42,506 nucleotides of DNA, from NCBI GenBank assembly GCA_016987375.1, contig PJRA01000313.1, forward strand, positions 561,714-604,219. Direction: 5' to 3'. Source of the stretch: Brachionus koreanus (lineage: Eukaryota > Rotifera > Eurotatoria > Ploima > Brachionidae). Below, one piece after another: positions 1-10,907 of this stretch. A program made the position numbers and the translations under genes. Positions within the stretch are counted from its first letter, which is position 1. Each line of letters begins with the position of its first letter. The notes beneath the pieces were generated by a model, which was given only the letters and a program-made list of their open reading frames with translations, had not been told where the DNA came from and did no database searches.

Positions 1-1535
1 ATTAAATGATTGAATGAATAAGAAAAAAAAACGATAGGAATGGTTTGCCTAGGTTGATAGTTAAGCTGCTTGTACTAGGCAGACGCTTCTCAGAATGCTC
101 TTTGTTTCTAGCTCTTCTTCTATGTCTTTTTTCGTCAAGTTAACTATTAGGATTAGTTTACAAACTTATCAATCTATTATGACACCATCATAGACTTGTT
201 TTTATTTTCTGTTTTTTAATTTAAAAAAAAAATTTTAAATATATGTATGACTAATACATTTATACTTTTCTCAATAGTCTTTATTATGATAAAAAAACAA
301 AAAATTTTTTTTTTGGTCTTTTTATTTTTCAAATGTTTATAAAAATTGAATTTGATCATTTTTGAATGGTAGCAGTAGCTATTGATAGATCATGTATAGC
401 CTGAATTAAATGGGTAATTATTTAAAAGAAAAAAATTTGTTACCCACAAGTATCACATAAGTTTCAGTCTTTCAACTGATGCATTAAGATAAGCAAGATT
501 CATGCTTGAGGAAGCCCTTGAAAAAAGAAGGAAGTTGTTATGGAAGACATGTCATGTGACTGAACCACATGACTTTGTCGAATTAATATTGCAACTTGGA
601 AAGTCAAGCCAAAGAATTTTATAACTTAATTCAGCAGTCACCCATGCGTTCTTTGAAGGTTAGATTCATTGAAACATGGTTCAGTCATATTACATGTCTC
701 CAAAGTCCTTAAACCTATTTTTGCCAACTTACAATTTAAGAAAAACTAAATTAAAACATAGACTAGTTTAAGCAACAGTAACTCTTTAATTACCGGTATC
801 AATATGATGAGAAGGGTAATAATTGAAAGAGTGAAAATAATTTGAATTCTAGAAATAATAAAAATATTATTTTTTTGTCATTAAATAATAAATTATTTAA
901 AAAAATTTGCTTTCTTTTTTAGTGTTTATTTTTATATATAAAATTAAACTAATTGAGTTCAAATATTGTCTAAGAAAATCCAGAGAATACAAAATAAGTA
1001 AAAGGAGTCGAATAAATTCAAAATTAACTTTATAAAGTATAGAATAATTTGATTGCTTTCTAATTACTTAAATATGCTAACAGTCTCAATTGTTAAATTT
1101 GAGGTTTTGAAATTAAATAAAAATAAAAAGGTCTGCATAATCTTTAAAAGCCGAAAATCCTTAATTCAAAGCGTTTTTTGATTGAAAAAAAAATAGTAAA
1201 TTAAATTAAAATTCATGCCACAAATTTAGTTGAACTCATTCTTTTGTTATTATTGTGTCCCTAATTTAACTCAAACGCCTCTGTAAGTCATCCATGTGTT
1301 TATTAACGAGATCTTAATTTTTTTATTTCTCGAGCTTTATCTAAGTAGACTTGAAACAATAATTTTCAAAAAATTTAAAATTTATTCACTATGGCAACAT
1401 AATCACTAGAATAAAAGATCAACTATCGCCGTACGTGCATCAATTGAATTTTTGATTGTATCCAAGCAAGACAATAGACTTGCTACAGTCGCATATTTTT
1501 CATTCAAAAACGTAGCCGAATGTTTTTTGCTAACA
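1..1535. other. Non-coding region upstream of CEP112
   Basis: AT-rich sequence with no convincing coding region. It contains one long inverted repeat (545-699, listed separately) and the presumed promoter and 5' leader of CEP112. No TATA box stands out from the AT-rich background. A minus-strand stretch at about 60-140 could encode about 26 residues ending in a stop, after an AG at a possible splice acceptor, but it matches nothing recognisable. Confidence 0.5.
545..699. repeat. Imperfect inverted repeat (possible MITE or hairpin)
   Basis: The 28-bp arms at 545-572 and 672-699 are inverted copies. Both contain AGACATGT followed by TGACTGAACCA, separated by about 100 bp. Similarity falls off outside the arms. 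No target-site duplication is evident, so this may be a decayed MITE or a structured RNA arm pair. Confidence 0.55.
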
Positions 1536-4500
1536 ATGTCCAAAAGCATTGAGATTGACTTTGCGCCGCTGCGCCAACAAGAGCCTAGCCAAATAAATCA
1601 AATGGACTCCGAGTTCGATCAGCACTTAGCAAGCATGAAAAAATACATTCTGGAATTAAAGGAGAAAAAAAGTAAGCTATTTTCCTTTTATGTTTTCATC
1701 GAGACCTAGTTTTGTATAACTTCGCTTTTTTTTTTTCTAAAATTTTTAATTAGCTAAACAATTATGTGCCTTGTGGATTAAAAAGCTTTGTGAAATAAGC
1801 GATTCAGGCGATTTGAATTTAAAAAATATTCGAAACATGTATAGTGCTAGATTGTTGAACATACTAGAAAATTGCGATTCTCTGCAATATCCGTTCAATG
1901 AACGACCACCCAATGAGGCCTTGAGACCCTTCGAAGAGCTTGAGATGAAATCAGCCCGCAGTCACATAGAAACCAACCGAAGTGTTCACAACAATCTAAA
2001 CTCGGTGCACTCCGAGCCGGCTACTTTGAAAAATTTGAGCATCTTCAGACCTGACATGGATCTCTATTCGATTAAACATGACTACAGTCAGGAAATTGAC
2101 CACTATGCAAGCACTTTCAATCAAAATTCGTTTATCTCAAAAATTCAAGAGGAAAGAAGTCAAAAGTCAAACGTAATATTTCTTTATTCATTTATAGACA
2201 TTTTGAGAAAAATTAATTTTTTAAATTTAAAAAAAAATTAAATTTATTTATTAAAAGAACCAGACAGCTACCATAGCAAGGCACTTATCGCATTGCTCCG
2301 CAGTTAGTCTGCTTTAGAAGTAGTAGTAGTAGTAGTAGTATATACTGCGACCCTATCGGGTTAAGCTTCTTCGAAGCTATGGCAGTAAATTAGGCTGTTT
2401 CTTCAGGCATTTGTCCAAGTTAATTTTGAAGTTATTAATTGATACAGAATTGATGATGTACTGAGAAAGACTATTCCAAACATTAACTATTCGGTTTGTC
2501 AAGAAATAATATCGTTGCATACAATTTTTCGCATCTTCTCTAACAATACACTTGTTATGTCCTCTTAAGTTGTAAGAGTGATTTCGAGAAAAATTAATAC
2601 CATTTTTAAAATTGATAGTTTCATATCTGTTAATAATTTTAAACAGTTGGATTAAGTCGCCTCTCATCCGCCTTATTTTAAGATTAGTAAGGTTGAACAT
2701 TTCCAGTCTTTTCGAGTAGTCATATTTCCGAAGTGAAGGGATTATTCTTGTCTCTCTTCTTTGGACTTTCTCGATTTCAGAAATGTCTTTTTCAAGGAAC
2801 GGACACCATGAACTAGTGGCAAACTCTAAATGAGGTCTAACCAGTGCTTATTATTTTTATTATTATTATTAATATTTTAGTAATAAAAAAATATCAAGTT
2901 AATAATCAAAAAGATCCTTGTTTTTAGTGTAAAAAAAGTGCAAAAACAAAAAAAAATTTTTTTTGGGTTTGGTTAAATTTAGTAAAATAAAACAGAATAT
3001 TTTTTAAAACATAGCAACTTTTCATCTTGTACCATATTCGTTTAAACAGAACCAATTTTTATGACTGTTTCTGTCTTTAATCGATTTTTATGTGTTTTAA
3101 TGAATTCTATTTTATTTTAGAGAATTTCAAATTTTTTTTTTATTAAAAACTAATTTCATCTGAGTAAAAAATCGTATTTTAGAAAAAAAAAAGGCGATAA
3201 TTTGTGGCAAAAGAGCAATAATTTGTATAAAAAAGTTTTCAAAGATTCGATTATTTAACTTATATTTAATCAATTATAAACAGAAAAAGTTTGTTAAAAC
3301 AAGTCTAGCTTTAAATGATCAATAAATTTATTTCAGTGCAAAATTTTTTTCCAACTTAAAGTATTTTAAAGTCTAATCTATTTTTATCTCAAATCATTTT
3401 TAATTTTTAATTTTTAAAAATTTCATTTTTATATTTATTCTCAAATATACTTTATCATCAGCATTCTTAATAATCCTATTAGCATACAATATTTTATTCA
3501 AAAAATTTTACACAAAAACATGGACTTCTTTTTTAGAAATTTCAAAATTTTGCAATATTTTAGAATTTTTTATAGTCTTAGCCATCTATCAGCGACCCTA
3601 TTTGGTTAAAGCTTCTTTGAATTATGACAGTAAATTCGACTTTTCTCGAGCCATTCGTCATTTATTTTTGAAATTGTTTATTGATATAGAATCAATAATG
3701 ATGTGATGAAATAAACTATTCCAAATATTAACCACTCGGTTAGTTACCAAATTATATCATTGTATACAATTTTTCACATCTTCCTTAACAATGCATCTAT
3801 TAAGTCTTCTCAAATTTTACTTCTGATTACAAAAAAATTCAAGCCATTCTCAAAATTAATAATTTCGTGTCCATTAATAATTTTAAATGTCTGAATTAAA
3901 TCACCTCCTGTAATGTTTACATTAGTACCCTTGGGGAAGTCTATCCTATCTCCTCGTTAGACGATTAGGAGCAGCTATTTATGCTCCATTCTAACTTAAA
4001 CGCTCAGGGTTTAGTTAGTTAACTAATCCAATGATATCGACAGAGATGTCACTATATCACATATTCCCCCCGCTTTAATAGCGACTGCTAGGGAACTGTC
4101 GACCATTTTGACCTCTGCCGGATCATAAATGACTGGCACCAGTCATAGACTATTATTTTTTCCAGGTACTAACTGTCAATTGCCAGGTAGTCACACCTCC
4201 TATGCACCCAATTTTGAATTCGGTTAAGTAAATGATCCTGTTGCTATTCTTTGTAACTTGATGAGGGGTTTCTAATGCTGTTTAGAGCATTCTTAGGCAG
4301 TCTATGTTCAACTTATTGAAACTTTTAGCTATCATACCCAAAATACAATTTAAACGAGTCGTGGAAAGACTTTTGGAAACAAAAACTTACAATATCCAAC
4401 TTGGCATTATTAGTGAAATACTTCTTAGAATATAAGCCATTGAGTAAAAATGATTAAAATCTGAAAGCGAGAGATCTTGGCCCCACGCTGAATGAGGAAG

Positions 4501-7500
4501 ATGTTCAAATACTTTTTCTAGCTTTATGAGGTCTAGCATTAGAAGCTGGTCTACTTGATTCTTTCTTCGTCTGAAGGCTTGAATCACAACTATTGAATTT
4601 TTTAAACAAATCTTGTTTTACTTAAGCACTTTTTTGTTTTCAACTAGACATATTTCACAAGTTATCGCATTTCCTGATAGGCTTTTTTTCTAATAATAAT
4701 AATCATAACAGTACCAAAATTTCATTTAAAGTGTTCATTTTTATAAAATTTTTTAGAATCAAATTAGAAAAAAGTTAGAAGGTTTTTTGAGAATTTAAGA
4801 AAAACTTTGTTCAAATTACTAAACTAATTTAAATGGGCAAATGTCAGAAAAAAAATTTTCTAAGCCGACAGCAAAAAAAAAACACTTATTTTACCTATAT
4901 TATGTTTAGGCTAAAAATATTTTTTTCTTATCGTAAAACTAAATAAAACTAAAGCAAGTTTTGAAAATTGTTTATTGTTTAAATAGGCATTTTTTAACAT
5001 AGAATAAATTAAAAATTAAATTTTATTTTTGTCTTCCAATATTTTCCAAATAACTTAAATTAACAAATGGATTTAACTATACCAAAAAGACAAATAGTTT
5101 TATTGATTATTATTAATAATTAATTATCTCTTTGATTTTTTCATATCTACACTTAGGACATAATCTTATTTGCTGACCATTTGATGCCTTTTTTTTGTGT
5201 TTACATTTGCGAAATCTATATTTTTTGTTTTTGTCAATCCTTTCGAACCATGTTCTACAGTTGCGGCAAATTTTGCTTTCATCGGTTGCATGAGATTTAT
5301 ATGAAAAACTACAGCACGCACAAATAAAAATCTTCTCTGAAACTATTCTTTTATTTTGGTCAATCACCACCTTGGTTGTATCATACACACTTATTTGCAT
5401 CTTATGGCTATTTTGTTCGACTTCATCTTTTGCATTCAGCTCTTCATCACGAGTCAAATCGACCAGCTCTGAATTGTACAAATTATCCTCAAATTTGAAA
5501 AAAGCTTTTAAATCAACCTTTTAATTTTTGCTTTTTTTTTTTAAATTAATTTTTTTTGTTCAATTACCATAAATCTTCATTGGATTCTGGTGATACTCGT
5601 TCATTATTAATGACATAAATTCCATTACTTTGATAAAATTCTCTTGATCATACTTTTTTATGAAGTTGGCAAATTCTTCTTTTATTTGCACAAGATGCAT
5701 TCTAAATGAAAAAAAAATGTTAAAATCGAAAAAAAATTTTTTTAAATAGGCAAAAATTGCGCCAACTAAATGAAATTTAAATTTTAAGTTCGACTATCAG
5801 CTACGGTTGCTAGAGGCCAAGTTCAAGGAGGAAAAATGCAATTTACAACAAATGCACACTAATGAAATACAGAAGATACTGGACAGAAAAAATAACGAAC
5901 TCGAATCAATTAAGTCAAGCTTTGGCAAAAAGAAAAAGGACTATGAAGAAAATATTTGTTCGCTTGAGAAGAAAAGTACGGTTTGATTAGGCGGCTAAAT
6001 TTTTTAATTTGAAATTGTTTCAAGTTCAAAGTTTGCACAAAGAGCTTGGCTCGCAAAGAGAAGACAATGAGTCGAAATTAAATGAGCTTAGAAACCGGAC
6101 AGAGAGCGCTTATGAAAAGCGGCTATTTGACACTGAGAAAAAATTTAACGAAATGATAAGCAAATATGAAAAAGACAAATTTGAGATGCAAGTACAACAT
6201 GCCAAGGCTTTTCAAGACCTAGTTGATGAGACCAATGTTCGACTTAGAAAAGTAGAACAGGAATATAATGACCAGCAAAGCATTAATGTATTTTAAATTA
6301 ATATTTTTTTTTTTTTATCTAACTTTCTAATTAATTTTAGGACAAAATTATAATGGAGTTAGAAAACCGGACCAGCTTGTTAAGAACAGAAATGGAAAAG
6401 AACATAATGCTAGTTAGATCTTTAGAATCAGATAATAAAGAAAAGCAAAGTGTTATAGAGTCTTTGGAAAGACGGGTTAAAGAAGAGAATAAAAAAAATA
6501 TTGATCTTGAGCATAGCATGCATAGGGTCAAAGAAGCTCATAAAAAAGAAATTGCAACTTTGAATTCAAAATTGGAGTCTTGTATGGCCGAAAAGACCAA
6601 GGAAGCTGATAGTTTAAGAAAGAGACTTCAGAATATTAGAGAGGAACTTTCAACTTGCAAGAGTGAAATGGAAAAAAAATGCGAAAATTTCTCACAAATG
6701 CTCAAGTAACTCTTTAAATTGAATTTTGCAAAAACAGAAAATTTTTTTTTTTTTGTTGGTTATTAAAGTAATTTTAAAACCATGAATAGATTAGCAATGA
6801 AAACTTAAAAATATCTGAAATCTTTTTTTATTTTAATTTAATTATTTTTGGGAATTTAAAATTAAAAGGAGAGAATGAGAGATAAAGAAAGAATATTTTT
6901 ACTATAAAGGAATGTCGACCAGTTGGAGTTTTTTCTGCACTGAGCAAAAAAAATTGACTTAACGTTTAAAAATATTCTCAACATTGACTCACTTTTTAAT
7001 ATTTTTTTAATCAGTGTTATACAAACAATGTAAATCTATAAGAGTCTTTAAAAAAATTTAAAAAAAAACTCTTTCTATTCTAAATAAAATTAAGCAAATT
7101 TACTTTTATGTACCTAAAATAAAATTTCTATTTTTCTATTTTTGGGAAATCAAATTAATAATTAATTAAAATGTCTTTTTTTCTCTTTGTGAAGCAAAGG
7201 GTCATTTTATTTATTTGTAACTATTTTAATTCTTGCAGCCGGAAATAAATAGAGACTTGAACCCTCGACCTCCTGATTGATGTCTGGGTGTCCGAGCCAC
7301 TTCAATACATAACCTTTTTTTTACATGAGGAAAATTATTTTGGAAAATAATTAAAGCGACTTATTGTATCAGTTGATAAAAAGTTTGTATCATCCAAATT
7401 TAGTTTCTGCAATAATTGTGGATTTTATTTTTTAATTAATTTTTTAAAGCATAGAGTGCGTTGCACATTTCCAGAGTAATTGCACAGACTTAATTTGAGT

Positions 7501-10500
7501 GTTACAAAGCTTGTATCAACAGGTACAGCCTGAACGAATTTTAGACCTTCAGAAAAAAAGTTTAATTTAAATTTGAAATTTTTTTTTTGGTTTTTGTCCC
7601 AAAATTTACTAAAAAACTAATCTTTATAAAATACTATTTCAATGTAAAAGAGTAAATTAATATTTTAGAACCAAATTTTTTACAAAATCTATGAAAATTA
7701 AATAAAATTTAAATTTGTTTTTTTAGTAAAATAAAGTGAATTAGAACAGAACAAAATGTAAACAAAACTTTTTTTTTTAAAGTGAAAAGCAAGTTCTGTA
7801 AAAGCAACACGGTTCTATAATTACAGTTGCACTTTTATCAGCAATCTGATAAAACACATTACAGAAATAATTAAAAGCCTTCAGAAAAAAGTTATAAGCT
7901 TTTTTAGCATTAACTTTTATGGAATAGAATCCGTTAGATAAAAAACATAACTGTCACATAAACAATGATCAGATACACATTGTCAGATAAATTAATTAAC
8001 TGTCAGTTAAAAAAATATAGTGTCAATTTTTATTTAAAATTTAGAATTTTTCTTAAAAGCATTTTCTAACTATTTTAAAATAAAAATACCTTTTTATTTT
8101 TAAGGATAAAATAATTTCCAATGTGGCTTAAACTATAAATAAGAAAAAATAATAATAATAATTAAATTAAAGAGCTGTCTTAAAGACCTATCAACTTTTC
8201 AACAATTTCCAACTTAATTAAGATAATCAGAAACAAAGCAATTTTATTTATACATTAAGTTAAATTCTCTCAAATACTTTGATCATATTTTTTTCTGCTT
8301 TTTTTGTAAAAATCTAAATGTCTAAGCACATCATCGGTATAGCTAACCGTGAACGTCTCTTAGAAGAGTCATGGTGTCTAACATTTGGTCAAATTGCGAG
8401 TACTGCAAGACCCAAACAGATTACTTAAGCCTTGAATAAGTAGAATTTTTGTAAAAATTTTGTAAAAATTGATAATTTTTCTTTTTTGCCTAAATGAAAT
8501 ATCAGGCAATTTAAATAGACGTTTGACAATTTCATGTCTAACATATCTTTTAAATATCTGATATTTCTACTAGGAATCTAATGTATTCAAATCTGACAAA
8601 ATACCAAAAATATCTGATAAATGTTTATTTTCACTTATATGTTATCTGACACTTTTATTTTTTATTTGATAAAAAAAAAAACATTATTTCTTTTACAAAA
8701 CCTTAAATTTGAATACTCTAACACAATTTTATAAAATAGCTTGTAAAAATTAAGCATCTTGTATTTCATTCTTGAAAAATACTAATTAATTTTAAGAAAA
8801 AACTTTCAACATTATTAAATTTGAAATTTTTATTAATAATCAGTTAATAATCAATATTTTAGGTAAAAAAGGTGCATCAAAGTGTGCTGTACTTTTTTGA
8901 TGTTTTTTCTTTTTTCGTTTTTTTTTTGTTTTATTTGTACTTGAAATTTCACAATACAAGTTTTCTAAAGTTAATACTGAAAATTTCAGCATCTGCGATT
9001 TTACAAAGTTTATCACAAATTATGAAAAAGCTACTAAAAAATTTTCCAAAGTTTTTTTTTAAATCAATAATAAAAATATTTTTTTAAAAATATCCAAAAA
9101 GCTTCTTTTAAATTTTACTATTTTCTAAATTTTTAAAATTTTATCTATTCAATTTAAACTAATTTAATAAATAAAAAAAAAAAATTTCAAAATCAAGAGC
9201 AAATTTTTATTTTTGCTGATATTTTATTAAGGGAAAAAGATGCCCATTTGAACAATGCAATGAACACGATCAAACAGCAAAAAATTCAGGCCGAATCAGC
9301 GCTGAATGAACTAAAAAAAGACATAGAAGCCAATTCGAATAGATTGTACGAAGAAATGCGAGAACAGATAGCTAAATGTGAAAGCGATTTGGCCAAGGCT
9401 AAATTGAACAAAGACAAACAAGCCAAAGAGTTCAATAAGCAAATAGAGGAGTTGAAGAATGACCATAGAAGAGAAAAAGAAAATCTAGTGCGACAATTTG
9501 AAGAAGAAAAGGCTAAATTGAAAAATGATCATGAATATGAAATAGATAAAATAGCTAAAAATCAAGACAGCTTTTATAATCAAATACAACAGACTTTTCA
9601 ACAACAAGTCTTGGAAAATAATCAAGGCTACAGTCAAAAAGTAGACGAATTAAATAAAGTGAGTGAATTTATTTAATTAAATTTTTGAAAAATAATACTT
9701 CGAGCGAGGATCGAACTCGCGACCTTCTGCGTGTAAAGCAGATGTGATAACCACTACACCATCGAAGCTTATTAAAATTAAAATTAATAATTTTATTTTG
9801 TAGACAATAAGTGAGCTTGAGAACAAAGTCAACAGTTTGGAACAGGAGCTGGTCGATGCAAATAGTCTTCGAAAGCATCAAATAGCTGAGTTGGGACTTT
9901 TGCGTGAAGACGAAAAAAATAAAATAAATCGAAATTATGAGAGTGAAATAGAAAATTTAAAGATTAAAATAGATCAGGAGGAATTGTTTTACAAAAAAAA
10001 GCTAAAGGAAATGGAAGAGAGCTATGAAGCCGATTTAGAACGCTTACAAAAACAAACCGAAGAGAGAGTAAAAAAATTGAATGGCACCATTGCAGAGCTG
10101 GAAAATGACTTGGAAAAGTCAAAATTCGAAATTAGAAAATTAAAAGATACTTTGGATAGAGAGAAAAATGATTCATTTATGCGAATTGAGGAAGAGAAAA
10201 ACTCAGTTAAGAAATATTGCCAAAATCAAATATCAAATCTTGAAAAAGAATTGCATCAAGAAGTTATTAGATACAAAAACGCAGAGAAAAAGTTAAAACA
10301 ATTATCTATAGAACAAGATCAGTATGTTACTAAATTAAAGATGCAGTATGAAGAAAAACTTAAGGGTCTTATGCCCATAGAAACAAAAAAAGACTACGAA
10401 GACACAATCAGTGCTTTAAAAAATCAAATTGAAAGTCTTCAGCAACGTGCTATTGTTTTACAAAGTGAATTAGATGAACGCAATCAGTTGGTCAATACGT

Positions 10501-10520
10501 CCGATACCGGATCTATTTAG
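1536..10520 (+). CDS. CEP112: CEP112-like centrosomal coiled-coil protein (DUF4485), seven exons
   Basis: The predicted protein is 837 aa, from exons 1536-1671, 1754-2172, 5789-5975, 6025-6287, 6341-6705, 9232-9658 and 9804-10520. All introns are GT-AG and phases join cleanly. Residues about 24-90 form the DUF4485 domain with the hallmark CALWIKKLCE at the exon 1/2 junction. From about residue 186 to the end the protein is almost continuous coiled coil. It is collinear with vertebrate CEP112 (CCDC46), including NS-LYEEM-EQ, ELGLLREDEKN and the C-terminal LKGLMP...DTISALKNQIESLQQRA block. Human CEP112 is about 955 aa, so this is somewhat short, mainly between DUF4485 and the coiled coil. The ATG at 1536 is the first in-frame one; upstream extension would need a TTG start. 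The family localises to centrosomes and spindle poles. Intron 2 hosts an antisense gene and intron 6 an antisense tRNA. Exon calls are by eye. Confidence 0.9.
2319..2850 (-). mobile_element. Non-LTR retrotransposon 3' end, copy 1 (RT C-terminus, hairpins, CTA tail)
   Basis: Lies in CEP112 intron 2, antisense to the host gene. An open frame from about 2849 to the TAG at 2377 encodes about 157 residues typical of the C-terminus of CR1/Jockey-type ORF2. It has VRPHLEFA, EKVQRR, RRMRGDLIQLFKI, and F-TNRIVNVWNSL followed by an NNFK...LDK ending. After the stop come two small hairpins (ACCC/GGGT and AGCTTC/GAAGCT at 2364-2378), then a (CTA)n microsatellite tail (seen as TAG repeats at 2319-2339). 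The 5' truncation at about 2850 is typical of such elements. This copy's frame is intact, so it is the youngest of the family here. Confidence 0.85.
2851..3584. other. AT-rich intron sequence without recognisable content
   Basis: Part of CEP112 intron 2 between two retrotransposon tails. It has long A and T runs, no coding signal on either strand and no clear repeat structure. Confidence 0.6.
3585..3908 (-). mobile_element. Non-LTR retrotransposon 3' end, copy 2 (degraded)
   Basis: A diverged copy of the element at 2319-2850. It shares the GCGACCCTAT start, the AGCTTC stem (its partner arm decayed to GAATTA) and the antisense equivalents of the VNVWNSL and FK-LDK regions, but with several stops. 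Homology stops abruptly at about 3908, exactly where a short LTR begins, so the LTR element appears to have inserted into it. Confidence 0.75.
3909..4330 (-). mobile_element. Short LTR plus 3' internal remnant of an LTR retrotransposon
   Basis: Read on the minus strand, a purine run (AAAGCGGGGGGAATA, about 4062-4076) looks like a polypurine tract. It directly precedes a 153-bp segment starting TGTGATATAG and ending ACATTACA (4061 to 3909), the TG...CA layout of an LTR. A TATA-like CATAAATAG lies inside. To the right, up to about 4330, the GC content is higher than in the surroundings and a broken reading frame resembles the end of a pol region. No second LTR is seen, so this is a 5'-truncated 3' end, probably Gypsy-type by inference. 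Confidence 0.6.
4387..4587 (-). pseudogene. Mariner transposase fragment
   Basis: The minus frame encodes a stretch including LEKVFEHLPHSAWGQDLSLSDFNHFYS. This matches the mariner motif region where LPHPPYSPDLAPSDYHLF surrounds the third catalytic Asp. The catalytic Asp position is retained but flanking residues are degraded and both ends are missing. Two other mariner remnants lie at 14045-14595 and 41385-41765. Confidence 0.65.
5113..5700 (-). CDS. Nuclear-receptor-type zinc-finger protein without ligand-binding domain, nested in CEP112 intron 2
   Basis: Predicted 174 aa from exons 5700-5568 and 5504-5113 (63-bp GT-AG intron, phase 1). Residues 1-44 form a helix-prone module (IKEEF, ENFIKVMEF) that aligns without gaps to the first exon of the gene at 10908. 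A charged linker leads to a Cys-rich module at about 104-172: CACC, CRNCRTWFERI, RFRKC, and CPKCRYEKI. This resembles a degenerate nuclear-receptor DNA-binding domain with the spacing of its second finger altered. It is most like the second zinc module of the 10908 gene. There is no ligand-binding domain. It lies antisense inside CEP112. A role as a DNA-binding regulator is inferred only. The start is the first ATG of a frame that splices correctly; expression is unproven. Confidence 0.72.
7245..7305 (-). repeat. tRNA-like Pol III promoter unit (candidate SINE head)
   Basis: On the minus strand, TGGCTCGGACACC (7299-7287) resembles a box A and GGTTCAAGTCT (7263-7253) matches box B in 10 of 11 positions. 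They are 36 nt apart, as in tRNA genes. The flanks do not fold into an acceptor stem and no anticodon arm is convincing, so this is more likely a SINE head or a dead tRNA than a working tRNA. It lies in CEP112 intron 5. Confidence 0.45.
7940..8680. repeat. Region with clustered TGTCAGATAA-like motifs (possible decayed DNA transposon)
   Basis: In CEP112 intron 5 (6706-9231), motifs like TGTCAGATAA recur on the plus strand near 7978 and 7998. They recur in inverted orientation near 8556, 8595, 8615 and 8645. Clusters of short inverted subterminal motifs are typical of DNA transposon ends, but I cannot define exact termini or a target duplication. The rest of intron 5 is featureless AT-rich sequence apart from the tRNA-like unit. 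Confidence 0.3.
9696..9768 (-). tRNA. tRNA-Val (anticodon TAC)
   Basis: 73 nt, antisense within CEP112 intron 6. All arms fold: a 7-bp acceptor stem (GCTTCGA with TCGAAGT, ending in one G-U pair), a D arm GTGT...TCAC, an anticodon stem TCTGC/GCAGA with loop TTTACAC (anticodon TAC), and a T arm GCGAG-TTCGATC-CTCGC, with discriminator A. Box A (GGTGTAGTGG) and box B (GTTCGATCC) are intact. A TTTTT terminator follows on the minus strand within 10 nt. There is no intron. It looks functional. Confidence 0.95.
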
Positions 10521-10907
10521 ATTAGATTCAGTTTTTTTTTTTTAATTCTTTTTTTTTTTTTCTTGCGTTATGGTATTAATTTTTATTTCAAAGTAAAAAT
10601 TATTTTTTTTTCTCGAAAAAATAATTTTTCAAATTTATTTAAAATGTAAAAGAAAAAAAAAATTTTAATAAAAAATTTTATTCTAACTCATTTTTTTTTC
10701 TCGTTTATTTGAATAAATCATTTTTAAAAAACCAAAATAAAAAAGAAAACAAAAACAATATTTTGAAAAGTTTTCATTCAAACAATCAATTGTGCTAGTG
10801 AAATGTTAAATTTGATCTATTCAAATGCTAGGTCTATAAGTTTTTCTTAATCTAAAAATAAACCACGTCGAGGAATTTTAAATTTTGTTAGATTTAAATT
10901 TGTTACA

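Noticed and set aside
60..140. Minus-strand 26-residue possible last exon at the window start
   Set aside because: Too short, no family resemblance, and continuation upstream cannot be tested.
1452..1535. N-terminal extension of CEP112 starting at 1452
   Set aside because: It would need a TTG start; the first ATG in frame is at 1536, just before the DUF4485 region, and the upstream residues match nothing.
7245..7305. Functional tRNA at the box A/box B unit
   Set aside because: Arms do not pair and no anticodon loop can be placed; kept only as a SINE candidate.
8872..9087. 71-residue Phe/Leu-rich frame in CEP112 intron 5
   Set aside because: Low-complexity translation of T-rich intron sequence with no family match.
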